Source of the DNA: Pseudooceanicola nitratireducens
Lineage (GTDB): Bacteria; Pseudomonadota; Alphaproteobacteria; Rhodobacterales; Rhodobacteraceae
Direction: 5' to 3'
Length of the DNA: 64,000 bases
Assembly (NCBI RefSeq): GCF_900109195.1
Contig: NZ_FNZG01000001.1
Span: forward strand, 620,001 to 684,000
The notes below the pieces were generated by a model that was not told where the DNA came from, did not search any database, and saw only the letters and a list, made by a program, of their open reading frames with translations. Numbering within the stretch: the first letter of the stretch is position 1; the number at the start of each line of letters is the position of its first letter. Shown in pieces: positions 34,218 through 43,416 of the stretch. Position numbers and translations under genes: made by a program.

Positions 34218-35021
34218 TCAGGCCCCGCGGAACACCGGTTTGCGCTTTTCCACGAAGGCGGCGGCGGCTTCCTGGTGGTCCGCCGTCTCGGTCGAGCACT
34301 GGTGGTTGTCGGCCTCAAGATCCATCACCTCGACCAGCGACCCGCCCCCGGCGGCGAGGTTGAGGTTGGCCTTCATCCGGCCCAGGGCCAGCGGCGCGCC
34401 CTCAGCTAGCGGCGTGATCAGCGACAGCGCCTCGTCCAGGGCCTGGCCGGGTTCCACGGCAAGGGTGACAAGGCCCAGGCGCTCTGCCTCTTTGCCCGAC
34501 AGAACCGGCGACAGCATGTACAGTTCCTTGGCCTTGGCCGTGCCCAGGATCTGGGTCAGGAAATAGGTGCCGCCGAAATCCCCCGACAGCGCGACCTTGA
34601 CGAAGGCGGTGGTCAGCTTGGCGGTGTCGCTGGAGACGCGGAAATCGCAGGCCAGTGCCAGCGCAAGGCCCGCCCCGGCGGCGGCGCCTTCGATGGCGGC
34701 GATGGTCGGCTTGGGCATCTCGTGCAGCAGGCGCGAACATTCCATCCGGTCGCGCAGGTTCTTGCGCTGCGCATAGAACGACGTGTCGCGGCCGACGCCT
34801 TCGTTCATTAGCTTGACGTCCCCGCCGGCGCAGAAGGCCCCGCCCGCACCGGTCAGCACCACGGCGCGCACGCTGTCGTCCTTGGCGGCGGCCTCTAGCG
34901 TTTCGTGCAGCGCATGGATCATCGGGCGGCTCATGGCGTTGCGCCGTTCGGGCCGGTTCATGGTGATGATCAGGATGCCGTCGCGGCGTTCGGTCAGAAG
35001 ATCCTGGGTTGCTTCGGTCAT
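34218..35021 (-). CDS. enoyl-CoA hydratase/isomerase family protein
   Basis: 267-residue crotonase-fold enzyme acting on acyl-CoA. Conserved pieces are LIITMNRPERRNAMS, the oxyanion-hole region GAGGAFCAGGDVKLM, and IAAIEGAAAGAGLALALACD. The catalytic acidic residues of true hydratases cannot be assigned by eye, so isomerase or another crotonase activity is possible. The start MTEATQDLLT at 35021 has GGAGG upstream; the longer frame adds no family sequence. A 188-bp gap separates it from the phasin-like gene, with nothing recognisable in it. Confidence 0.9.
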   Translation of the reverse strand: MTEATQDLLTERRDGILIITMNRPERRNAMSRPMIHALHETLEAAAKDDSVRAVVLTGAGGAFCAGGDVKLMNEGVGRDTSFYAQRKNLRDRMECSRLLHEMPKPTIAAIEGAAAGAGLALALACDFRVSSDTAKLTTAFVKVALSGDFGGTYFLTQILGTAKAKELYMLSPVLSGKEAERLGLVTLAVEPGQALDEALSLITPLAEGAPLALGRMKANLNLAAGGGSLVEVMDLEADNHQCSTETADHQEAAAAFVEKRKPVFRGA

Positions 35022-35107
35022 TGTTGTCCTCCCTGTTTGCGGAAGACTATTCCGCAGGTTGGAAGGCCTGTCCAGCCGCGCGCCGGAAAACCGCAAACTC
35101 CGCTACG

Positions 35108-36043
35108 TCACGGCAGCAGTGTCAGCCACATCCAGACGGTGACCAGCGACAGCGCCGTGGTCATCAGAACGGACGAGGCCGCGACCCGTTTCGCCCGGTC
35201 GTAGATCGAGGCGAAGACATAGGTGTTGATCCCCGGGGCCACGGCGGCCGTGATCAGGGCCGAGCGGAACTGATCCCGGTCCAGCCCCGCACCGGTGCCG
35301 AAGACCCAGACCAGCGCCGGATGCACCAGCAGGGTGATGACGCAGATCACCAGCACGACGCGCAGGTCGCCTTCGATCTTGTACTGGGTCAGCACGCCCC
35401 CGACAGCAAACAGCGCGGCCGGTATCGACGCCGCGACCATCATGTTGATCCCGGCCATCACCGGAACCGGCACAAGGATATGACCCAGGTTCACGACAAA
35501 CCCCAGGAACAGCGCGATCACCAGCGGGTTGCGCCCCATCTGGCGGGCGATCTTGGCCAGGATCCCGAAGAAGTTCAGCCCCGTGCCACGGCCCCGCGCC
35601 GCCTCCATCGAGGCGATGCCGAGCGTGTAGCAGAACGGCGCATGGATCGCGATGATGGCAAAGTTCGCCGCCAGCGCGTCTTCGCCAAAGGCGCGTTCGG
35701 TGATCGGAAGGCCCAGCATCAGCGTGTTCGAGAACAGGCAGCAGAAGCCGATCACGATGCTGTCTTCGATGTCGCGGCGGAAGATGAACCGCGCGGCCGA
35801 GAAGCCCAGAAGGGAACAGATGAAGGCAGCCGCGTAATAGCTGCCCAGCAGCGGCAGATGGAATTCCGCGCCCAGGTCGATGGTCGCCACCGCGCGGAAC
35901 AGCAGGCAGGGGAAGGCATAGCTTTGGGTGAATTTCATCAGCCCGTCGATGCCCGACTGGGGAAAGCCCGCGAAGCGCGACGCGATATAGCCTGCGCCGA
36001 TCAGGAGGAAGACGGGCAGGATGACGGTGATCAGTGCAACCAT
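35108..36043 (-). CDS. AEC family transporter (auxin efflux carrier-like permease)
   Basis: 311-residue membrane protein with about ten helices in two five-helix halves, as in the AEC family. It begins MVALITVILPVFLLIGAGYI and contains GFCCLFSNTLMLGLPITERA and ALITAAVAPGINTYVFASIY, the crossover-type helices with conserved Asn and Pro. Family members export or take up small organic acids; the substrate is unknown. It follows the MBL hydrolase gene after 7 bp and is probably in its operon. Confidence 0.88.
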   Translation of the reverse strand: MVALITVILPVFLLIGAGYIASRFAGFPQSGIDGLMKFTQSYAFPCLLFRAVATIDLGAEFHLPLLGSYYAAAFICSLLGFSAARFIFRRDIEDSIVIGFCCLFSNTLMLGLPITERAFGEDALAANFAIIAIHAPFCYTLGIASMEAARGRGTGLNFFGILAKIARQMGRNPLVIALFLGFVVNLGHILVPVPVMAGINMMVAASIPAALFAVGGVLTQYKIEGDLRVVLVICVITLLVHPALVWVFGTGAGLDRDQFRSALITAAVAPGINTYVFASIYDRAKRVAASSVLMTTALSLVTVWMWLTLLP

Positions 36044-36050
36044 GGGGGCC

Positions 36051-36851
36051 TCAGATCGGGTAGGTGATCTGCATCCCGTCGAAGGCGGGCGTGATGTGGT
36101 CGGGGGTCTCGGCCTCGACCGTCGCGTAATCCAGATCGATATGCATGTTGGTCAGCACGGCGCGCCTGGGCGCGGCGCGGTCGATCCAGGCCAGCGATTG
36201 TTCGAAATGCGAATGCGTCGGATGGGGATCGCGGCGCAGCGTGTCCAGCACCCAGCAATCCAGGTCCGTCACGGCCTCCCAGGCGGCGTCGGTCATCTTG
36301 GCCACGTCCGGCAGATAGGCCAGGTCCCGCACCCGGAAGCCAAGCGCGTCGATCGACCCGTGGTTGACCGAGAAGGGCGTGAAGGTGATCGACCCGCCCG
36401 CGCCGTCGATGACAAAGGGGCCGTCATCAATAGTCTTCATCTTTAGGATCGGCGGATAGGGCGAGCCCTCGGGCTGGACGAAGGCATAGGCAAACCGGTC
36501 CAGCAGCGCGGCCTGGGTGTCGCCATCGGCCCAGACGGGCAGGCGGGCGCGCATGTTGAAGACGATCATCCGCAGGTCATCCAGCCCATGCACGTGATCG
36601 GCGTGGGAATGGGTATAGACCACGGCGTCAAGTTCACCGACGCCGGCATCCAGAAGCTGCGACCGCATGTCGGGCCCGGTGTCGATCAGCACGCGGGTGG
36701 TGCCGCCGTCCTGTTCCTGTTCGACCAGCAGCGAACAGCGCCGCCGCTGGTTGCGCGGGTTCGCGGGATCGCAATCGCCCCAATGCCCGCCAAGGCGCGG
36801 CACGCCGCCCGAGGATCCGCAGCCCAGGATGGTGAACCTCAGCTCTCCCAT
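36051..36851 (-). CDS. MBL-fold metal-dependent hydrolase (PhnP-like)
   Basis: 266-residue metallo-beta-lactamase-fold hydrolase. It opens with FTILGCGSSGGVPRLGGHWG, binds metal through THSHADHVHGLDDLR (the HxHxDH motif) and further His/Asp in VNHGS and TNMHIDLDY. The closest well-known relative is PhnP, a cyclic phosphate diesterase, although there are no phn genes here. The gene starts at the last base of the tatD stop and probably shares its transcript; both act on phosphodiesters. Confidence 0.9.
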   Translation of the reverse strand: MGELRFTILGCGSSGGVPRLGGHWGDCDPANPRNQRRRCSLLVEQEQDGGTTRVLIDTGPDMRSQLLDAGVGELDAVVYTHSHADHVHGLDDLRMIVFNMRARLPVWADGDTQAALLDRFAYAFVQPEGSPYPPILKMKTIDDGPFVIDGAGGSITFTPFSVNHGSIDALGFRVRDLAYLPDVAKMTDAAWEAVTDLDCWVLDTLRRDPHPTHSHFEQSLAWIDRAAPRRAVLTNMHIDLDYATVEAETPDHITPAFDGMQITYPI

Positions 36852-37663
36852 CAGGCGGCCTGCGCCTTCTGCCAGTCCACGGCCTTCCAGAACAGTCGGT
36901 CGAAATTGGCCTGGGTCGCGGCTGCGAAGTCTTCCAGCGACAGGCCGAAGGTTTCAGCGCCGACCTTCGCGGTGTGCATCGTATAGGCCGGTTCGTTGCG
37001 CTTGCCGCGGTGCGGGGGCGGGGCCAGATAGGGGCTGTCGGTTTCCACCAGGATCCGGTCTAGCGGTGCGGCGGCGAAGATGTCGCGCAGCTCCTGGCTT
37101 TTGGGGAAGGCGGCGATGCCCGACATCGACAGGTAGAAGCCCAGATCCAGTGCGGCCCGCGCCAGTTCTGCGGAAGACGAGAAGCAGTGCATCACGCAGC
37201 TGAAGGCGGCATTGCCGTGTTCTTCGGCCAGAATGCGGGCCATGTCGTCATCCGCCGCGCGGGCGTGGATGATCAGCGGCAGACCGGTTTCCGCCGCCGC
37301 CTGACAATGGATCCGAAGCGAGTCCTTCTGCACCTGTGCGCTGTCGGCGGTGTAATGGTAATCCAGCCCGGTTTCCCCGATGCCGACCATCTTGGGATGG
37401 CGCGCGATTTCCACCAGTTGCTCGACCGTGACGGCGGGGTGATCCGCCGCCGACATCGGGTGCACGCCGAAGGTGTGGAAGACCTGAGGATGCGCCTCGG
37501 AAATGGCGCGGACCTTGTCCAGCCCCGAAAGCTTGGTGCAGATCGACACCATGCGGGTCACGCCGGCCTCGATCGCGCGGGCGATGACGGCCTCACGCTC
37601 TTCGTCGAAATCGGGGAAATCCAGGTGGCAATGGCTGTCGGTGATCTGAATGTCAGAGGTCAT
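36851..37663 (-). CDS. TatD-family metal-dependent deoxyribonuclease
   Basis: 270-residue TIM-barrel amidohydrolase of the TatD family, linked to 3'-5' DNA exonuclease activity. Metal ligands are H and H in DSHCHLDFPDFDEE, E in GIGETGLDYHY, H in IHARAADDDM, H in CVMHCFS, and D in ILVETDSPYLAPPPHRGKRN. The start MTSDIQITDSHCHLD at 37663 gives the family length; the longer reading to 37747 runs into the end of holB. It lies in the conserved tmk-holB-tatD-MBL row. Confidence 0.94.
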   Translation of the reverse strand: MTSDIQITDSHCHLDFPDFDEEREAVIARAIEAGVTRMVSICTKLSGLDKVRAISEAHPQVFHTFGVHPMSAADHPAVTVEQLVEIARHPKMVGIGETGLDYHYTADSAQVQKDSLRIHCQAAAETGLPLIIHARAADDDMARILAEEHGNAAFSCVMHCFSSSAELARAALDLGFYLSMSGIAAFPKSQELRDIFAAAPLDRILVETDSPYLAPPPHRGKRNEPAYTMHTAKVGAETFGLSLEDFAAATQANFDRLFWKAVDWQKAQAA

Positions 37664-37697
37664 GAAGGCCCGAAGGTTTGGGGATATCCCGGACCGA

Positions 37698-38861
37698 TCA
37701 GGCTGCCTGACCGCCGGCAATGGTTTGAAGCTTGAAGACGGTATCAAGGATCAGCGCGGCAGGGTCAAGGTTGACCGCCTCGCCGTGGCGCAGCCGGGCG
37801 CCGATCTCTTCTGCGCCGGTGGCCCAGGCGCGCCCCACTGCGGGCGAGGGTGACAGGCGCATCAGCATCTCGGCCTCGCCCGGCGCGGCCTCTTGCGCGG
37901 GGGGCTGGCCGATGGCCCCGGTGCGGGCCAAGCGGGCCAGGGCAAAGTCGATCAGGTGATAGATCAGCGCGCGGGTCTCTTCGCCGCCGCGCCCGGCGGC
38001 CAGATCCGCCAGCGCCTGCGCACGCGCGGCATCAAAGCGCGGCATCGTGGCCAGAAGGCCGACCAACCCGGCATAGATCTTCAGCCCGTCCAGCGTCACC
38101 ATGCGCACCGCTTCGCCGACGGACCCGCCGGCAAGCTCGGCCAGGGCGGCGGGATCGCCCGGCACCTCGATCTCGGCCTGGGCCAGGGCGTCGGTGATCA
38201 GGGCAGGGGCCATTGGCGTCAAGCGCAATTCGCGGCAGCGCGACCGGATCGTCGGCAACAGCCGCGACGGCTGATGCGAGATCAGCAGAAGAACGGTACG
38301 CGCGGGCGGTTCTTCCAGCAGCTTGAGGATCGCATTGGCGGCGCTTTCGTTCAGGTCGTCCGCGCTGTCGATGATGACCACGCGCCGCCCGCCATCGGCG
38401 GAACTGAGGCTGAAGAACCCCTTCATCTGGCGCGTCTCGTCGACGCGGATTACCTTGGAAAACTTTCCGTCGGCGGCGTTCTTTTCGCGATCCTTGTCCG
38501 AGGTGCCCATGCCGCCCCGGCGCAGCAGGAACAGCCCGGGCTCTGCCCCGGCCTGCACCCGTCGCGCGACCGGATGGTCGGGCGCGATGTCCAGCGTTTC
38601 AGGCGGCGGAGGGGCCCCGAACAGCCCGTCGCCCTCGTCCATTGGGGTGGCGATCAGGAACCGGGCGATCCGCCAGGCCATCGTCGCCTTCCCGACGCCG
38701 CGCGGTCCGGTGATCAGCCAGCCGTGGTGCAGCCGCCCCGAGGTATAGGCGGTCAGAAACGCCGCCTCGGCCGCGTCCTGGCCCAGCAGATGCGGGGTTT
38801 CGCGGGGGTGGGGCGCACCTTCGATGCGATCGGGTTCGGGACGGTCTTCGGCGCTGCTCAT
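37698..38861 (-). CDS. holB: DNA polymerase III delta' subunit
   Basis: Part of the clamp-loader complex, 387 residues. Walker A region HHGWLITGPRGVGKATMAW, a Walker B-like VVIIDSADDLNE, and the SRC-like motif in LPTIRSRCRELRLTPM. The C-terminal collar domain follows. The stop-start overlap with tmk (ATGA) and the order tmk-holB-tatD match many bacteria. Length and motifs are normal. Confidence 0.95.
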   Translation of the reverse strand: MSSAEDRPEPDRIEGAPHPRETPHLLGQDAAEAAFLTAYTSGRLHHGWLITGPRGVGKATMAWRIARFLIATPMDEGDGLFGAPPPPETLDIAPDHPVARRVQAGAEPGLFLLRRGGMGTSDKDREKNAADGKFSKVIRVDETRQMKGFFSLSSADGGRRVVIIDSADDLNESAANAILKLLEEPPARTVLLLISHQPSRLLPTIRSRCRELRLTPMAPALITDALAQAEIEVPGDPAALAELAGGSVGEAVRMVTLDGLKIYAGLVGLLATMPRFDAARAQALADLAAGRGGEETRALIYHLIDFALARLARTGAIGQPPAQEAAPGEAEMLMRLSPSPAVGRAWATGAEEIGARLRHGEAVNLDPAALILDTVFKLQTIAGGQAA

Positions 38862-39532
38862 GCAGGGTCTTCTGCCATGACCTCGCGCGCGACGTCCAGC
38901 ACATCCGCCGCGACCTGATCGGGGCTGCGCGCACCGTCGATCACGCGGAAACGGTCGGCGTATTCATCCGCCAGGTTCAGGAAGCCCGCGCGCATCTTGC
39001 GCTGCAGGTCCGCGCCGAAATCCTCGAACCGTTCCTCGGTGCCCTGGCGGCCCTTGGCGCGGGCCAGCCCGACCTCGGGGTCCATGTCGATCAGCAGGGT
39101 GATGTCAGGCTCGATCCCGATCATCAGCCGGTGCAGCTTGTCCACCATCGCGCGCAGGTTGCCGCGCGACAGGCCCTGATACATCCGGGTGCTGTCGGCA
39201 AAGCGGTCGCAGATCACCACGGCCCCGCGATCCAGCGCGGGCTGGATCGTGCGTTCCAGGTGGTCGCGGCGCGCGGCGGTGAACAGAAGGATTTCGGTGC
39301 GCGCCGACCAGCGGTCGGGATCGCCCTGCAGCACCAGCGCGCGGATCTCCTCGGCCCCAGGGGAGCCGCCGGGTTCGCGCGTCAGCACCACCTCGCGCCC
39401 CTGGGCGCGCAGGGTTTCAGCCAGCATCCGGGCCTGGGTCGACTTGCCCGAGCCGTCGATGCCCTCGAAGCTTAGGAACAGCCCGCGTTTCAAAGCAGGG
39501 CGGGGGGTGCCAGCGGCGGCACCGCTGCTCAT
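38858..39532 (-). CDS. tmk: thymidylate kinase
   Basis: Phosphorylates dTMP to dTDP. 224 residues. P-loop FLSFEGIDGSGKSTQARMLA, the DR motif VICDRFADSTRMYQG, LTREPGGSPGAEEIR and the lid region LARAKGRQGTEERFE are all present. It overlaps both neighbours by ATGA (dac upstream of it in transcription ends... the dac stop at 39529 overlaps its start; its own stop overlaps the holB start), so the three are co-translated. Confidence 0.97.
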   Translation of the reverse strand: MSSGAAAGTPRPALKRGLFLSFEGIDGSGKSTQARMLAETLRAQGREVVLTREPGGSPGAEEIRALVLQGDPDRWSARTEILLFTAARRDHLERTIQPALDRGAVVICDRFADSTRMYQGLSRGNLRAMVDKLHRLMIGIEPDITLLIDMDPEVGLARAKGRQGTEERFEDFGADLQRKMRAGFLNLADEYADRFRVIDGARSPDQVAADVLDVAREVMAEDPA

Positions 39533-40800
39533 GAGGCGGCCTCTTCGCTGGCGGGCTCGGTCGTCTCGGCGTCGGAGGCGTCGGGCTTGCCGCCGCCGAT
39601 CTCGGTCAGCAGGTGATCCAGCGCGGTGGCCATGGTGGTCATGAAGCCACCCTTGGCGACGGTTTCACCGGCGACCAGCGGCACCCGCGTTTCGGGCAGG
39701 CCCTCGGGGGTCAGGATCAGTTCCGCCACGCGGTCGCCCTTTTTGACGGGCGCGGTCAGCGGGCCGGTATAGACCACCTCGGCCTTGATCTCGGCCCCGG
39801 CGAGGGTGGGGACCAGCGTGTTCAGATCCTCCTGCGGGGTCAGGGTCACGGTCGGCACCTGGCCCATGAAGACCTCGGCCTTGGAGATCGTCTCACCGGC
39901 TTTCAGAAGCGTCTTCTGGGTGAACTGGCGAAAGGCCCAATTCACCACCGCCTCGGATTCCTGGGCGCGGGCGGCGGTGCTGCCCAGGCCCGACAGAACA
40001 AAGACCACGCGGCGATCGCCCTGGCGTGCGGATCCGACCAGGCCATAGCCCGCCTCTTCGGTGTGGCCGGTCTTCAGCCCGTCAGCCCCGATCCCCAGAC
40101 CCAGAAGAGGGTTGCGGTTGGTGTTGTTCGACGCGGCGCGGCCGTCGAAGTTGAAGGTCTTCTGCGAGAACATCGGGTAGAAATTCGGGAAATCCTCGAT
40201 CAGGCGGGTGGCCAGAAGGCCCAGATCGCGCATCGACATGCGATGCCCCGCCGCCGGCCAGCCGTTGGAATTGGCGAAGGTCGAATTGGTCATCCCCAGG
40301 GCCTGGGCGCGCTGCGTCATGTAGACGGCAAACCCGGCCTCGGTCCCGTCGGGCGACAGCGCCTCGGCGATGACGGCGCAGGCGTCGTTGCCCGACAGCA
40401 CGATGATGCCCTGCAGCAGATCCTCGACCGTGACGCGGTCGGTGGTGTCCAGGAACATTGTCGAGCCGCCATAGGACATGGCATGCGACGACACCGGCAG
40501 TTTTTCGTCCAAGCGCAGCCGCCCGTCGCGAAGCGCCTCGAAGGCGATGTAAAGCGTCATCAGCTTGGACATCGAGGCCGGCGGCAGCGGCGTGTCGGCG
40601 TTCTTGGCCAGCAGCACGGTGCGCGTGGTCACGTCATAGACATAGGCCGCGCGGGCCTGGGTGTCGAAGGCGCGCGCAGGCTGCGCCAGGGCGGCAAGCC
40701 CGATGGCAAGGCCCAGCATCAGCGGGGCCATCAGCCGGTTCGTGGCGCGGGCTTTCAGCGCGCGCAGGGATCCTTGGGGGCGGCGAATGGAACGGGTCAT
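39529..40800 (-). CDS. D-alanyl-D-alanine carboxypeptidase (penicillin-binding protein 5/6 family)
   Basis: Periplasmic, membrane-tethered enzyme that trims the terminal D-Ala of peptidoglycan pentapeptides; 423 residues. After a basic start, the signal peptide LMLGLAIGLAALAQPARAF is visible. Serine-peptidase motifs are SxxK in PPASMSKLMTLY, SxN in VLSGNDACAV and KTG in GLKTGHTEEAGYG. A PBP5 C-terminal beta domain follows (to about 390), with an acidic end. It is the second gene of the SPOR-dac-tmk-holB row. Confidence 0.95.
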   Translation of the reverse strand: MTRSIRRPQGSLRALKARATNRLMAPLMLGLAIGLAALAQPARAFDTQARAAYVYDVTTRTVLLAKNADTPLPPASMSKLMTLYIAFEALRDGRLRLDEKLPVSSHAMSYGGSTMFLDTTDRVTVEDLLQGIIVLSGNDACAVIAEALSPDGTEAGFAVYMTQRAQALGMTNSTFANSNGWPAAGHRMSMRDLGLLATRLIEDFPNFYPMFSQKTFNFDGRAASNNTNRNPLLGLGIGADGLKTGHTEEAGYGLVGSARQGDRRVVFVLSGLGSTAARAQESEAVVNWAFRQFTQKTLLKAGETISKAEVFMGQVPTVTLTPQEDLNTLVPTLAGAEIKAEVVYTGPLTAPVKKGDRVAELILTPEGLPETRVPLVAGETVAKGGFMTTMATALDHLLTEIGGGKPDASDAETTEPASEEAAS

Positions 40801-40852
40801 TCTTCCTCCTTCAGGCGGCGCGCCTGACAGGCGCCTGGCGGGGCTGCCCCCA

Positions 40853-41944
40853 TCAGTTGGTCACCGCGTAAGCATCAGTAAATCCGGCCGCCTTGACCTT
40901 TTTCAGCAGGGCGGCGCGTTCATCGGTCGTGGTGGCGGGGCCGACAGTGACCCGCCAGAAGGTTTTCCCCTGCGACGATTGCTCAAGCACATTGGGGATC
41001 ATCCCCGCCTGACGCATGGCGACGGCGGTGTTCTGGGCGTTCTGTTCGACACTGAAGATGCCGATCTGCAGGTAGGGTTTCGCCAGGGCCGAGGCCGGTT
41101 TGGCCGGACGGGCGGCGGGTTTGACCGGGGTCGCCTGCGATTGAGCCTGAGCCTGAGCCTGCGCGGCCGGAGCGGCATCCAGCGTGGCGGTCTGCACATC
41201 CGCCGGCGCAATCGACCCGGTGGCGATGTCGCTGCCTGCGTCAACGGCGGTCTCGGCCGCGGTATCCTTCTTCTTCCAGAACCAGCGGCGTTTCTTCTTG
41301 GCGGCGGGCTCGCCCGCCTCTGACATGGCGGTCTCGCTGGCGGCGCTTGTGTCCAGCGTCGCGGTCTCGACCTCGGCCGGGGCAGGCATGGACGAGGCCA
41401 CGTCGGTCGAGGCAGGTTCGGTCACGGCGGGTTCGGGTGCAGAGGATTGCGGGGCAGGGGTGGGTTCGACCGTCGCAGGGGCTGTCGGCACCTCTTCGCG
41501 GCGCAGCGCAGTGACCTGGATGTTCACCGGCTGGCCCGCCAACATGCCAAGTGCCTCGGCCGCATCGGACGAGACCTGGAAGCGCGGCCCGGCCCGGTCG
41601 AGCGAGGGTTTGAACAGCGCGCCAATGACGAATTTGTTGTTCGCGGTGTTGCGGATCAGCGCCCGTTCCGGTTCGCTGACGTCCGGATGTGCCACCCAGA
41701 CCCCACCAAGCGAGGGGCGGCCATCCCAGAGACCGGCCTCGGAGGCCTCGAAGACCTCGGGGGCCTCGACGTCGCGTTCCACCAGCCGGGTCGATCCGCC
41801 CGTACCCGCCGTGTCCGCCCCGTTCGAGGTGAAAAGCGCCCCGCCGCCACCGGTTTCGGTGCAGGCCGTGGCCAGAACAAGCAGGCTGACGCCCGCCAAA
41901 AGCCTCAGCCCTGGCCGGCCGGTGTCTGTCATCCCGAGTGCCAT
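40853..41944 (-). CDS. SPOR-domain lipoprotein-like envelope protein
   Basis: 363-residue envelope protein. The N-terminus has a lipoprotein-like signal ending LLAGVSLLVLATAC. A globular region (about 60-150) and a long Ala/Pro/Thr/Glu-rich linker (150-280) with a basic patch KKKRRWFWKKK precede the C-terminal SPOR domain (about 285-363: YLQIGIFSVEQNAQNTAVAM and TFWRVTVGPATTTDERAALL), which binds denuded peptidoglycan at division sites. Its place just before a D-Ala carboxypeptidase gene fits cell-wall work. The start might be Met 5 instead of Met 1. Confidence 0.9.
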   Translation of the reverse strand: MALGMTDTGRPGLRLLAGVSLLVLATACTETGGGGALFTSNGADTAGTGGSTRLVERDVEAPEVFEASEAGLWDGRPSLGGVWVAHPDVSEPERALIRNTANNKFVIGALFKPSLDRAGPRFQVSSDAAEALGMLAGQPVNIQVTALRREEVPTAPATVEPTPAPQSSAPEPAVTEPASTDVASSMPAPAEVETATLDTSAASETAMSEAGEPAAKKKRRWFWKKKDTAAETAVDAGSDIATGSIAPADVQTATLDAAPAAQAQAQAQSQATPVKPAARPAKPASALAKPYLQIGIFSVEQNAQNTAVAMRQAGMIPNVLEQSSQGKTFWRVTVGPATTTDERAALLKKVKAAGFTDAYAVTN

Positions 41945-42083
41945 TCTTCGCCCCTTTCCCGCGCGCGGGTCCCCGCGCGGCCGATGTGATCGGCCTGCCC
42001 TTTGTTTTCGGGCACTCTAGCCAAAGCGCGGGCGTCTGAAAAGTCCGGCCGGACGGGTCGGCGAAAAATCCCACCAGAACGTG

Positions 42084-42107
42084 AACGGCCCCGCATGGGG
42101 GCCGTTT
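42084..42107. terminator. hairpin between the VPLPA gene and the SPOR gene
   Basis: AACGGCCCC and GGGGCCGTT form a 9-bp stem around a 5-base loop, 21 bp after the VPLPA-CTERM gene stop on the minus strand. The T-tract is short, so termination is likely but not certain. Confidence 0.55.
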
Positions 42108-42128
42108 CAATCGTGGTGTCGTCCCGGC

Positions 42129-43028
42129 TTAGCCCCGGCGGCGCAGCGCGCCCAGGGCCCCAAGCCCGCCGATCAGCAGCAGCGCGGGGGCCGGCAGCGG
42201 CACCGCAGGCGCGGACTGGCGGGGATCGATCCACTGGTTGTTGACGATGCTGGCGTTGGCGTCCGTCACCGAATAGCCCGTGGCGTCAAATTCGAAGGCC
42301 GTGGGTGCAAAGCTAAGCGTATTGCCGCCCAGTGCAGCCGCCAGGCCGCTGGCGGTCTCATGCGCCGTGTAGCTTGCGCCGCCGCGGAAATGCAGCTGCA
42401 CCTTCACCTCTTTGGTCGGGTCGATGGTCAGCCAGCCGCTGGTCAGTGCGGCATCCAGGCCCTGACTGTCGACGGCATTGCGCGTCAGGCTGTTCGATGT
42501 GGCAAAGGCCTCGGCCTTGGCGGACATGTCGGTCGACCGCTCTCTTTTCAGGTTCCAGTCGAAGTAGGACACGGTCAGGATCGCCTCGAGCGATGCGGTG
42601 GCGGTCGCGGTATAGCTGGCGATGAACTGCCGCGCTTCGACCACGCCATGGGCCAGCGCGTTCACCTTCATCCCGACCGGGCCATTGGCCCCCGGCGGGG
42701 TGGCCAGGTTGAAGGTATATTGCGCCCGCGCCACCGCCTGGCCGGTCGAGCTTCCGTGGTCCATGCCCGCATTGGCCCCGCCGCTGACGGTGATACCCAC
42801 GTGGCCGGCGCCGACCCCGGCGTTGGAGGACATGTCGCAGCCAGAGGTGCCAGTCGCCTTCGCGGCCGCAACGGCACCGCCGGAATTGCTCCAGGGGTCG
42901 GTGTGAGTGGACGTGCTGCCGCAGCCGCCGGCAGACGCCTGGGCATAGGATTGAACCGATGCGGCCTGAGACGTGGTGCCGGCAAGGCAGGCAAGGCCGA
43001 TCAGGCCGGAAAACAGGATGTGTTTCAT
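42129..43028 (-). CDS. VPLPA-CTERM sorted surface/secreted protein
   Basis: 299-residue exported protein of unknown function. Signal peptide MKHILFSGLIGLACLAGTTS, cleaved near QAA. The mature part is Ala/Gly/Ser/Thr-rich and beta-prone, with a pair of Cys near the N-terminus (GGCGST and SGCDMS). The C-terminus VPLPAPALLLIGGLGALGAL followed by RRRG is the VPLPA-CTERM signal: motif, hydrophobic helix, basic end, which in Rhodobacterales marks proteins for an exosortase-like processing system. The sortase gene is not in the window. The start at 43028 has AGGGAC upstream. Confidence 0.88.
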   Translation of the reverse strand: MKHILFSGLIGLACLAGTTSQAASVQSYAQASAGGCGSTSTHTDPWSNSGGAVAAAKATGTSGCDMSSNAGVGAGHVGITVSGGANAGMDHGSSTGQAVARAQYTFNLATPPGANGPVGMKVNALAHGVVEARQFIASYTATATASLEAILTVSYFDWNLKRERSTDMSAKAEAFATSNSLTRNAVDSQGLDAALTSGWLTIDPTKEVKVQLHFRGGASYTAHETASGLAAALGGNTLSFAPTAFEFDATGYSVTDANASIVNNQWIDPRQSAPAVPLPAPALLLIGGLGALGALRRRG

Positions 43029-43178
43029 AAAGGGCGTCCCTGAAATTGGTTGTGTTCGAGTAATGGTCGGGACCCTAGCAAAGGCTTTTCCGATGCGACA
43101 AGGGGATTCTTGTCGCATTGAAAGCCCTGCATTCCCGTCTTCCAGAATCGCGGATCACCCGCTAGACCACCCCGACGC

Positions 43179-43268
43179 GGAGGTTTGGCAGAGTGGTCGA
43201 ATGCACCGGTCTTGAAAACCGACGGGCGTGGAAGCGTCCCCAGGGTTCGAATCCCTGAGCCTCCGCCA
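43179..43268 (+). tRNA. tRNA-Ser(UGA)
   Basis: 90 nt including an encoded CCA. The acceptor stem GGAGGTT pairs with AGCCTCC, discriminator G. The D-arm GGCAGAGTGGTCGAATGC is typical of tRNA-Ser. The anticodon loop CTTGAAAA carries TGA on the stem ACCGG/CCGAC (one mismatch). A long variable arm GGGCGTGGAAGCGTCC and the T-arm CAGGGTTCGAATCCCTG follow. Its 3' end is the integration site of the downstream island. Confidence 0.97.
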
Positions 43269-43277
43269 TCTCACCTT
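43255..43277 (+). repeat. attL: tRNA-Ser 3' end copy of the island's direct repeat
   Basis: CTGAGCCTCCGCCATCTCACCTT covers the tRNA T-stem/acceptor 3' part plus nine bases beyond. A near-identical copy with one inserted G lies at 49516-49539. The pair marks the ends of the island. Confidence 0.8.
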
Positions 43278-43416
43278 TATGCTGAGTACGACTTCAATGC
43301 TTGTTTTTGGTTTTTCCCTATAACTCATGGGGTTGGCGTTCTATTTGGCGTATCTTGGATTTCCTTCGTTTGCCGCCATTTTGTTTCATTGGGTGGTATG
43401 AAATGTGGTATAAATA